Assembly: GCA_030670005.1 (NCBI GenBank) | Contig: DAOVCL010000010.1 | Location: 1-21,497 of the forward strand | DNA from: Candidatus Zixiibacteriota bacterium | GTDB lineage: Bacteria > SM23-81 > DAOVCL01 | Direction: 5' to 3' | Length of the DNA: 21,497 nucleotides | In this document: one piece after another, positions 14,413 through 21,497 of the stretch | Numbering within the stretch: the stretch's first letter is position 1 | Layout of the letters: each line of letters starts with the position of its first letter | The notes under the pieces: model-generated | Seen by the model: the letters and a program-made list of their open reading frames with translations, nothing else | Told to the model about the DNA's origin: nothing | The model's database searches: none | Program-made: the position numbers and the translations under genes

Positions 14413-16746
14413 TCAGTCCCTCTCCGCTTTTCTCAATTTCCTCTCCAAATAGTCCTTGAACTGTAGGGATTTGGTCCCTTCAGGAATCTGGGGAATGGCA
14501 AGTTTAGAGGGGTCTCCCTTCTCCGGGATCAGTTCCTCTTTTATAGAAATAGTCAGGATTTTGCCGGGTTCTAAAAGGTAGTCTCTCTTTTCGACCACAA
14601 TGGGCAGGCTCTCTTGTAATTCATCGGAATATAGATGGATCTTTTTATTCCCTACATCGTATTTGATAAACACCTTCCCAAATTTGGTCCTAATGACGAA
14701 CTTGGTGCGGCCAAAATATTTAATGAGGGAGGAGGGAGAGAGGGAGAATCCATACTCTTGAAGGAGCGGATAAACCCCCAAGATGTCTTGATAAAAATTG
14801 CGCAGATATTCAGCCAAACTCCAGGCCTGAGTAAAACAACCGCTAAGCTCAGGGGAGTCCATCCCCGGTTTGGGAAGGACATCGATCAGCTCGGAGATCG
14901 TTCCCACAGCGCCTTTATGTAATATCTGATCGGTGGTGGATTTAAACAGTCTATAAGGAACATAGGTCCTGTTAGCCCTGAGAAAGGCGGTGATCGCCGG
15001 ACCACTATTCCAGGTCCAGATTATCCCGTTGTGATAGGAGGCATCGAAGTGGTAGTTTGGATGGAGGTGATAGGGATGGAAATTAACCTCCTCTCTCCAG
15101 AGGGAGCCCACTCCCTGAGGATAGACCAGCCTTCTGGCAAACTCATCCAAGTCGATTTTTCCCAGGGGACCATTGAGTGGGGAGTGGCCTGAACCTGGAG
15201 GGAAGATCTCCCTAAACGGGATCGTCAGACAGAGGATCTGATTGGGCCGATACTGGAGATCTTGGCTGCCATCCCGGTTAAGATGGTCGTAGATCAAGTG
15301 GTGTTTTTCGTCTATAAAAAATCTGGAGAAATTCCTCTTCACCTTCCTCGCTAACCCCAACCACCCTTCGATCAGGGCGGAGTCCTCACCAGCAAGTTGA
15401 GCTATCATTGCCCAAGAGACAAGCTGGGTGAACCAGAGGGCCTGGATATCACAGGCCCTATCTCCTCTGGCCGACCAGGGAATTCGCCCTTCAATCTTGG
15501 CGTCCATCCAGGTATCGGCATCATCGTGGCTCAAGAAACCGTGGGGGTCAATCCTATACCTTATCGTCCCCTCTATTGACCGCTTGACCACAGGATAGAT
15601 CTCCTTGGCAAACTCTCTGTCTCCGGAGTAGAGGATGTATTCGTAGGCCTCCCGGACAAACCAGGGGGTGCCATCCGCTGTGTTATAGATGGCATCGGTA
15701 ACGGTTACTCGATTGGGGATCCTGCCGAAGAGGGAGTCTGCCTCATCCCTCAATTGATAGGTGGCGAATGATCTCAGGATCTCCTTGGCTTCCTCAAAAC
15801 CTCCGGTGACCAAGAGGGCGCCCGGAAGGGAGATGAAGGTGTCCCGTCCCCAATAGCTGTTGAACCAGGGGAGACCAGCAAATATCCCCTTCTTGTCCTG
15901 ATTCATAATCAGGGCATCCATAGAGATCTTTGCCCACTCCAGGGCACGATTCAGATCCTCATCCTCAGTGAATACCCAGGAGTCCCTCAATAGTCGGCAC
16001 AGACGTTCCTTCTTGGCATCGATCAATTCCCCTGATGAGGTCCTTGCCTTCTCGATCAGATTTCTCACCGCCTCCCTGGTCCGATCGGCAGCAAATATAA
16101 GCTTTGCCTGCCCTTTTAGCTTCAGGGTTAGTCTTCCGGGGAGGAATTCACCCTCTGCAAAAGGAGGAACCTCAGCCAACTTGGAGAAGGAACCATTAGG
16201 GCTCAAACATATCCCCAACCATCTGGGCAGGTTGGGAAGTTCAGCCAACTTCTGCCAATTCCCACTGGTCACAAAAAGGATAGAATCTTCGGGATCCCAC
16301 CTGACCTGGTAGTCCTCCTTTGGAGGGAATAAGAGATAGATGACTAAACTGCCATTTCCGGTTAAATCGACCAAGAGAAGGTTGAGACGGTCGACTAAAG
16401 TCAATGATTCGGTAAAATCCCCGTAGTTTCTGACCAGTTGGTGTGGATAGACATCGGTCTGGGCCCTTTTTCTGAAGAGTGGGTTCCCATCAATTTCGAT
16501 GATGTATTCTTCGAAGAGTTTTTGATTGTAGACAGTCCAGCCTTGAAAATACTTGTCATTGTATCGGTTTGTATAACCGTAATAAAAGGCCGATTCCTTA
16601 TTTGTGTAGGCAAATTCCCTGTTATCCCCAGGGGAGACCTCTATCCTTGTGGAGTTGATGACCTCATCGGGAATGGTAAAAAGCCTCTCCCCTGCACATC
16701 CAAGGAGAAGAAATGGGCCAAGCAATAGGATTATTCTTCTTCTCAT
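14413..16746 (-). CDS. Lipid-anchored amylo-alpha-1,6-glucosidase-like (GH133/GDE) debranching enzyme
   Basis: 777 residues. The signal RRRIILLLGPFLLLGC gives lipid attachment at Cys17. An N-terminal beta domain (about 30-240) precedes the glycogen-debranching (alpha/alpha)6 domain (about 255-700). Diagnostic motifs: AGLPWFNSYWGRDTFISLPG (290-309), NTADGTPWFVREAYEYI, SHDDADTWMDAK (406-417), QYRPNQILCL (498-507), YHNGIIWTWNSGPAI (571-585) and SGCFTQAWSLAEYLRN (635-650). Members remove alpha-1,6 branches from glycogen or starch; most characterised ones are cytoplasmic, so the lipoprotein signal is notable. No Shine-Dalgarno sequence is visible; a CACGAAT-type repeat sits directly upstream. It probably acts with the flanking GH57 and GH15-like genes on one glucan. 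The exact substrate is inferred. Confidence 0.87.
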   Translation of the reverse strand: MRRRIILLLGPFLLLGCAGERLFTIPDEVINSTRIEVSPGDNREFAYTNKESAFYYGYTNRYNDKYFQGWTVYNQKLFEEYIIEIDGNPLFRKRAQTDVYPHQLVRNYGDFTESLTLVDRLNLLLVDLTGNGSLVIYLLFPPKEDYQVRWDPEDSILFVTSGNWQKLAELPNLPRWLGICLSPNGSFSKLAEVPPFAEGEFLPGRLTLKLKGQAKLIFAADRTREAVRNLIEKARTSSGELIDAKKERLCRLLRDSWVFTEDEDLNRALEWAKISMDALIMNQDKKGIFAGLPWFNSYWGRDTFISLPGALLVTGGFEEAKEILRSFATYQLRDEADSLFGRIPNRVTVTDAIYNTADGTPWFVREAYEYILYSGDREFAKEIYPVVKRSIEGTIRYRIDPHGFLSHDDADTWMDAKIEGRIPWSARGDRACDIQALWFTQLVSWAMIAQLAGEDSALIEGWLGLARKVKRNFSRFFIDEKHHLIYDHLNRDGSQDLQYRPNQILCLTIPFREIFPPGSGHSPLNGPLGKIDLDEFARRLVYPQGVGSLWREEVNFHPYHLHPNYHFDASYHNGIIWTWNSGPAITAFLRANRTYVPYRLFKSTTDQILHKGAVGTISELIDVLPKPGMDSPELSGCFTQAWSLAEYLRNFYQDILGVYPLLQEYGFSLSPSSLIKYFGRTKFVIRTKFGKVFIKYDVGNKKIHLYSDELQESLPIVVEKRDYLLEPGKILTISIKEELIPEKGDPSKLAIPQIPEGTKSLQFKDYLERKLRKAERD

Positions 16747-16756
16747 CTATTACGAT

Positions 16757-16862
16757 AAAGCTTTGAACACGAATTCCACGAATTACCAAATGGCATGAAT
16801 TCTAACGAAGCTTCGCTTCTATTCGTGTTCCTGTCATTTGTGTTCCAAAGTTTCTACTTCGA
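16757..16862. repeat. CACGAAT dispersed repeat, copy between GH133-like and GH57 genes
   Basis: The left arm AAAGCTTTGAACACGAATTC, followed by CACGAATTA, is opposed by the right arm ATTCGTGTTCCTGTCATTTG, followed by TGTTCCAAAG (to 16850). The short palindrome CGAAGCTTCG (16806-16815) lies between them. The right flank TCATTTGTGTTCCAAAG through GACTATTTCAA (16834-16870) recurs with three mismatches at 21458-21494, reaching into the end of the coding region in both places. It fills almost the whole gap between the two genes. Confidence 0.65.
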
Positions 16863-19800
16863 CTATTTCAAGAGAACCATCTTTTTGGTGACTTTATAGT
16901 CTCCTGCCTCCATCCTGTAGAAATAGACCCCGCTGGCCAGCTCTCTGCCCGAGGAATCCCTTCCATCCCAGCTTAGGAAATAGTGACCGGGGATTTGTTC
17001 CTCATCCACCAAGGTTTTTACCTCCTGGCCAAGGATGTTGTAAACCTGGAGGGTGGTGCGGTGTGGTCTCACCTCTATATCTCTATCTGGGATGGCGTAG
17101 CGGATGAGGGTGGTGGCATTAAACGGATTGGGGTAGTTCTGGGAGAGGGAATAAGCGGATGGTAGAGCCCCAGGGGTTGCTTCCACCGCAGTAGGGGTAG
17201 TGGAATCCATTAGGGAGAAGATCACCTCCTGGCTGCTATCAGGGGGGATAGTGAATTGATACCCAGGGTTCAACTCCAATCCAAAGACATTTTCCTCACC
17301 TAGGAGATAAGTGGGTTGTGTATCGAACAGATAAAAGACCGTTGTTCCAGTCTTCATATTCTTCACCCCGATGGTCGAGGAGGTAACCTCGTAGGTAGTA
17401 TCCTCCCCATCCCAATATCTCAGGCTGGCCCTTCCCCCATCCATTAGCTCCCGATAAGAGGGGGAAAACCCGCTCTCCACGGAGAAATCTATGGAAAGGA
17501 GACCACCGGACTTATTCTGGAGGAGATAGCGCACATCTAATCCATCTTCCCCAGGGGCCAAGGTTTTAGTCAAGTTGACCTGATCACCGCTGTAAACGAA
17601 TTCTACCTCCTCATCGTGAAGATTGACGATATAGGGTTGATGAACCAGGTCTCCGATGCTCGTCCCATTGACCAGAACCCAGTCATTGAGGGCCCGCCTC
17701 CTGATCTGGAACCTCCACTGGAAGATCTCGGGGAAGATATAATTGCCACTGAGCCAGGTGTAAACATCCACCCCTCCCCGCAGAGTGGGGAGATAGCGAT
17801 TATCGCTGATGTAACTTTCCCCATAATACATGAAATTTTCGTTTCCCACTAGTTCTTCCCCCCTTTCCAGATCGAACCAGTAAATAAGGCGTCCACCATA
17901 TGGTGAAAAGACCCACATATTTGAAAGAGTGACCATTACAATTTCTTCGATGGAATCACCATTTATATCATCCTGATAAGTTGCCACTATAGGACTGAGC
18001 GCATACTCTGCCGCTTGGGTACTGATCAGTGCACATCTGGCCAAGTCCCAATCGGTAAACCCTGAATGTTCCGTCAATCCATGGCAGCCGAATTCATACT
18101 GGTGAGCACAAAGGGTGCTCCAGGCGTGCTGGAGAAGGCGTGAAGCCGCCAAGCTATCACCCCCAAAATTCTCAATCATCCCTTCCACCTGATTTAACCT
18201 GTCCCTTATCTGATCGAAGAAGGCTCTGTAGCTATTCATATTAGCACTGTTATTCTCGGCGAACCAGCTATCGCCTCCCATCCATAAAGCTGCTCCATCC
18301 ACGATGGGGGTTATCTCCTCAGCTATCTGGTGGCCTTGTAGCCAGTCTCCGTAGGTGGTTATCTCTAAGAGGGGATCATTCTCCAGCAGAGTTAAGAGAC
18401 TGTCCAGATTCCTCCAGTCGATCTGGGGATTCTCTTCGTTCTCATAGTCCCATAATCCTGAAGCCTCAGCATCCTCATGATAGCATACCGCATACTGATC
18501 GGTTAAATCCTCTTCATAGAGCTGATGGAGAAAATTGACCATTCCCGTATAGTCACCTGAATCGATATCATAGTTTATCCACCCTTCAAAAGTTTTATCA
18601 TCGTCGAAGATGATCAATTCTCTCCCATTGTATCCTGTGGTTCGCACAAGATACTCGCTTCCAGTGATCCCGCTGTCGAAGAGGATATGGTCTTCAACCT
18701 GCACATATTCATATCCGTTGTCAGCCAAAAGCTGAACGAAATTTTGCGTCCAGGTTCTCTCTGGATTCCAGAAACCCTTCGGAATAACCCCAAAAACCTT
18801 CTCAATCAACTCCTTGTGTTTCTTAATTTGCTTATCATTGAATTGAAAATCGAGGGAATCAATTCTGGTGGAATACATCACATTCTGTATGTATGTGCTA
18901 CCCAAAATTTCGAACTGTCCGGCCTCAACTCCATCCCTTATTAGCCGAATCGCTCTGTCGTCAAACCATAAGAGGTCATGGATGAGAGATCCAGATATAT
19001 GGATAAGAAATTTTGATCGAGGGTGGGCTCTGAGGGTCTCTAATAGTCCTACATAACAAGCTCTATTTGCCACCTTGCCATATGGAACCAAATTCTGGTT
19101 AAAATGAAAGAGAAAGATCAGATCCAATTTTCTTCCGCTAAGGGTGTCGACGATCACTGAAGTCTCCACCGGTGAAGCCGAATAGCCTGAAAGATCTCTA
19201 CCCTCAAACCGAATAGGGTATGGCCCATTGGGAACTATCTCCCCAGCACCACCCCTTCCATCCCAACCGATCCGGTTCTCTCCTGAGGAACAGAGTTGAC
19301 TTTGAAGCAATACTCGCTGAACCTGGTAGCTGGAGTCATAGACCGTTATGGTGATATAGGCAGGTTCGGTAAGGGTCCAGGTAAACAGGGTGGTATCCTG
19401 GTATCCGTCGTTGTTGGGGGAAAAGGGGGTTGGTTCTGCATAGAGGCCGTCAATGGATGGTGGGGTGGAATCCGGTGTAACTGTCACCTGATACGGGGAG
19501 GTGTCGGAAGGAAAGGTGGAGGAGTTCAGGCCATCGGAGGCAAAGAGATAGTATTCCAATCCATTTAGGGTCACCTCAGCTCCCGGAATTCTCCCCTGCC
19601 AGATCTGACCTGTTTGGCGAGTCATAGGGAGGCTATCATAGACTGCCTCCCCCATAGCTCGGTAGTATATCAAGGCCTGGCTAATTAGATCATCTACAAT
19701 CTGACAGGAAAGGGGAAGAGGGAGGTGCTCTTCGGCCATAGTTATCGGCTGGTGAACGATAAGCGGTGGAGTCGTATCTGGGTGGGCATAGAGGACTGGT

Positions 19801-21215
19801 TGTTGACCTGTGCTGGGGTTATAGTTGGCCAACATAGCCTCCTGGGAGAGGCCCGGGGGAAGAACCATATCCAGGATGTTGGCATCGCTCTCCCCGTCGT
19901 CACCGCCGCCAAAGTTCCATTGTCCCCTTGTTTGATTCACCGGCCTCACCCTCCCCGGGCTATATCCGTCCTGTCCCAACATCAGCACTATATATGCCCA
20001 GGTGGTATCCGGCTCACCGATAATTGCCTTGGGTACCTCGGCCTTGATCAGCCTCTCCACCTGATCCACGAAGACGGTAACCCCCTCCTGGTAGGAGTTT
20101 CCGTATTGATCGATGACCTGGGTGCGAAAGGTATCAAAGGAGGGGGCACACCAGATCATCTTCTCCCATCCACTGTTGGGGGAGATGAGGGCATTTCTCC
20201 CCTCTAAGGTTGAGGTGGACCCGGAGCTATCTATCCCGTCCTCATCGATGTAGATGTCGATATTCTGCAGGCTGAAACCAGACTCTGAACCCCAGGGGTT
20301 GGTGATCTGGCCAGCGATTCCCAACTCGAAGTAGACCTTAAGCTGATCATAGCTTACCTTAAAGGAGGTGAAATCGAATGCCCCCTCTACGAAGACGGAG
20401 CCTGTGGGATAGAGATAGGTCCCTGGGCCATAATCGTCCCCTTCTAAGTCGAGCAGTTCCAGCACTACTACCTTTTCCTGGTTAAAGTCATCGGGCAAAC
20501 CATCTCCATTGGAGTCGATTATGATATGGCAGGAGCGATCAAAGGTCAGGGCCCCATTGGTATAGGAGCCATCAACCCAGTCGGGGGCAGTCTCCGAGGA
20601 GCAGTAGTCACCGGCTGCATTTCCCAGGATGGCCACCACGGCAATTGTGCAACCAGGTGGCACCAACCCCTCCCCCAATCCATAGATCTGATCCCAGCTC
20701 ACCGAGATCTCATATCCCTTAGGATCGGTCGAATTTGCTGCGGTGGTTGCGTTTACCATGGTTTCACTATTAGCTTCAGCATTCAGGGAGTATAGACCAC
20801 CATCCGACATCCCATCACTGACATACATAAGCTCTGCCCCCCATCCATCCTCTATGCCCTGGCAATTTTGTCGGCACTCCGCATATCCTGTGGAGAAGTC
20901 GGTCTCTCCTGTCCCCGCGCCATAATCGGCATCGATGACAATGTGGATGGCATTAAAGGATTCGGTGTATCCCATTAGGCCGATGTAAAGCCTATCCCCA
21001 TCCCAGGTAAGGTAGAGTTCCTTTATTTCGTTTAGCTCACTGTTCCAGCCCGAATCGTCGTCCGGATCGTCAACCCTCAGCTCGTCCTGAGCCCATTCGG
21101 AGTTCACTATTCCGTCTATGTCCTCTATGGTGCGGTAAGGGGTGGCCACCAACGGAGAGGCCAGGCCCCAACAAAGGAGAATCGGGATAAGTAACCATCT
21201 GCTAATTTTTCTCAT
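16863..21215 (-). CDS. Secreted GH57 alpha-amylase/pullulanase-like enzyme with glucodextranase-type modules and sorting domain
   Basis: 1450 residues from ATG 21215 (a GTG three bases upstream is possible; no clear ribosome site). A signal peptide ends near LASPLVA. Residues about 27-230 look like a DOMON/CBM9-like binding module. About 245-460 match the glucodextranase C-terminal module (DYGPGTYLYPTG, NPWGSESGFSLQNIDIYID, LEGRNALI). Ig/FlgD-like parts follow (to about 690). The GH57 domain (about 695-1060) has five conserved regions: HFNQNLVPYG (704-713), GQFEILGS, GFWNPERTW (nucleophile Glu819), YHEDAEASG (acid Asp915) and LLQHAWSTLCAHQYEFGCHG. A beta-sandwich follows. The last ~90 residues are a type A sorting domain (SLSQNYPNPFN, YNILGQEV, SGVYFYRMEAGDY, KKMVLLK). 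GH57 members cleave alpha-1,4 and/or alpha-1,6 glucans; which one applies here is not certain. Confidence 0.9.
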   Translation of the reverse strand: MRKISRWLLIPILLCWGLASPLVATPYRTIEDIDGIVNSEWAQDELRVDDPDDDSGWNSELNEIKELYLTWDGDRLYIGLMGYTESFNAIHIVIDADYGAGTGETDFSTGYAECRQNCQGIEDGWGAELMYVSDGMSDGGLYSLNAEANSETMVNATTAANSTDPKGYEISVSWDQIYGLGEGLVPPGCTIAVVAILGNAAGDYCSSETAPDWVDGSYTNGALTFDRSCHIIIDSNGDGLPDDFNQEKVVVLELLDLEGDDYGPGTYLYPTGSVFVEGAFDFTSFKVSYDQLKVYFELGIAGQITNPWGSESGFSLQNIDIYIDEDGIDSSGSTSTLEGRNALISPNSGWEKMIWCAPSFDTFRTQVIDQYGNSYQEGVTVFVDQVERLIKAEVPKAIIGEPDTTWAYIVLMLGQDGYSPGRVRPVNQTRGQWNFGGGDDGESDANILDMVLPPGLSQEAMLANYNPSTGQQPVLYAHPDTTPPLIVHQPITMAEEHLPLPLSCQIVDDLISQALIYYRAMGEAVYDSLPMTRQTGQIWQGRIPGAEVTLNGLEYYLFASDGLNSSTFPSDTSPYQVTVTPDSTPPSIDGLYAEPTPFSPNNDGYQDTTLFTWTLTEPAYITITVYDSSYQVQRVLLQSQLCSSGENRIGWDGRGGAGEIVPNGPYPIRFEGRDLSGYSASPVETSVIVDTLSGRKLDLIFLFHFNQNLVPYGKVANRACYVGLLETLRAHPRSKFLIHISGSLIHDLLWFDDRAIRLIRDGVEAGQFEILGSTYIQNVMYSTRIDSLDFQFNDKQIKKHKELIEKVFGVIPKGFWNPERTWTQNFVQLLADNGYEYVQVEDHILFDSGITGSEYLVRTTGYNGRELIIFDDDKTFEGWINYDIDSGDYTGMVNFLHQLYEEDLTDQYAVCYHEDAEASGLWDYENEENPQIDWRNLDSLLTLLENDPLLEITTYGDWLQGHQIAEEITPIVDGAALWMGGDSWFAENNSANMNSYRAFFDQIRDRLNQVEGMIENFGGDSLAASRLLQHAWSTLCAHQYEFGCHGLTEHSGFTDWDLARCALISTQAAEYALSPIVATYQDDINGDSIEEIVMVTLSNMWVFSPYGGRLIYWFDLERGEELVGNENFMYYGESYISDNRYLPTLRGGVDVYTWLSGNYIFPEIFQWRFQIRRRALNDWVLVNGTSIGDLVHQPYIVNLHDEEVEFVYSGDQVNLTKTLAPGEDGLDVRYLLQNKSGGLLSIDFSVESGFSPSYRELMDGGRASLRYWDGEDTTYEVTSSTIGVKNMKTGTTVFYLFDTQPTYLLGEENVFGLELNPGYQFTIPPDSSQEVIFSLMDSTTPTAVEATPGALPSAYSLSQNYPNPFNATTLIRYAIPDRDIEVRPHRTTLQVYNILGQEVKTLVDEEQIPGHYFLSWDGRDSSGRELASGVYFYRMEAGDYKVTKKMVLLK

Positions 21216-21218
21216 CAC

Positions 21219-21486
21219 TTATCACTTAAGTTTAAAGACTTGAACACGAATTCCACGAAAATACGAATAGCACTAATTCCAATTCTGGTAACAGTTCGCC
21301 GTGGTCGCGGAACAGGGATCAGGAGAAGTGGCAGAGTAAGCCGGGCAGGTAGGGTCCCCTTGAATTGTGGGAGAGGTCTCCAGACCTTGACTGTCGACAT
21401 CAGGAGATGTCTCCCCCATCCCAGCCCCCTCTATTCATGTAGATTCGTTCATTCGTGTCATTTGTGTTCCAAAGCTTCTACCTTGA
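21219..21486. repeat. CACGAAT dispersed repeat, second copy, with unrelated interior
   Basis: The left arm AGACTTGAACACGAATTCCA (about 21237-21256) and right arm ATTCGTTCATTCGTGTCATT to CCAAAG (about 21443-21474) resemble the arms of the copy at 16757-16862. About 160 extra bases lie between. The interior holds two small palindromes, AGGTCTCCAGACCT (21374-21387) and GACATCAGGAGATGTC (21396-21411). No gene is seen. The left arm lies just upstream of the GH57 start, and any GH57 promoter must overlap it. Confidence 0.6.
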
Positions 21487-21497
21487 CTATTTCAAAA
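21487..21497 (-). CDS. C-terminal tip of another minus-strand gene (cut by window edge)
   Basis: Read on the minus strand, the last 11 bases give xTT TTG AAA TAG: a hydrophobic residue, Leu, Lys and stop. The GH57 gene ends GTT CTC TTG AAA TAG in the same sequence setting, and the flanking 37 bases match with three differences. This suggests a further sorting-domain protein ending in VLLK-like residues, lying upstream of the GH57 gene on the same strand. Too little is visible for any function. Confidence 0.45.

Noticed and set aside
19725..20207. 160-codon + strand frame inside the GH57 gene
   Set aside because: Antisense shadow of a gene with strong domain evidence.

Overview
The window suggests a Gram-negative (diderm) bacterium from an uncultured lineage near the FCB superphylum. 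Three observations support this. One is a nearly complete Kdo / lipid A / LPS-transport gene run. The second is a pair of large secreted proteins ending in the type A C-terminal sorting domain (FlgD-like Ig fold, NYPNPFN motif) used by type IX-like secretion. The third is many degenerate intergenic repeats of the kinds often seen in such genomes. Arginine is mostly AGG/AGA and proteins are rich in Lys/Glu; with a GH57 enzyme present, this hints at a warm habitat, but that is only inference. The phylum cannot be fixed from the sequence alone.

Layout. 1-1764 (+): 3' part of a secreted, sorting-domain protein. 1765-2266: repeats, two strong hairpins and the gatC promoter. 2267-2554 (+): gatC, ended by a clear terminator. 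2555-3056: a repeat element enclosing an orphan RNA-like structure with two mutually exclusive hairpins, then the kdsB promoter. 3057-11507 (+): kdsB, pyrG, a broken nucleotidyltransferase remnant and repeat, then a tight block kdsA-kdsC-kdsD-lpxL-type acyltransferase-lptC-lptB-rpoN. From kdsA to lptB every junction overlaps, and rpoN follows after 12 nt. 11541-11883: a small mobile element with 20-bp perfect terminal inverted repeats, carrying the ruins of a REP-associated tyrosine transposase. 11902-21215 (-): three genes for extracytoplasmic alpha-glucan breakdown, namely a GH15-like lipoprotein, a GH133-like debranching lipoprotein and a 1450-residue GH57 enzyme with a sorting domain. The last four codons of another minus-strand gene lie at the right edge.

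How the genes work together. PyrG makes CTP. KdsD, KdsA and KdsC make Kdo from ribulose-5-phosphate via arabinose-5-phosphate and Kdo-8-phosphate. KdsB uses CTP to activate Kdo. The acyltransferase finishes lipid A, and LptC with LptB help move LPS outward. lptA, usually found between lptC and lptB, is absent. The minus-strand cluster looks like a starch, glycogen or pullulan degrading set with no SusC/SusD pair in view. The large GH57 enzyme would cut polymer at the cell surface, while the lipid-anchored GH133-like and GH15-like enzymes would debranch it and release glucose.

Most striking points: the GH trio with a lipid-anchored GH133-like debranching enzyme; glucodextranase-like binding modules on the GH57 protein; the transposase-derived miniature element; the orphan attenuator-like RNA before kdsB; the missing lptA with a lipoprotein LptC; and dispersed repeats that sit right against gene ends.
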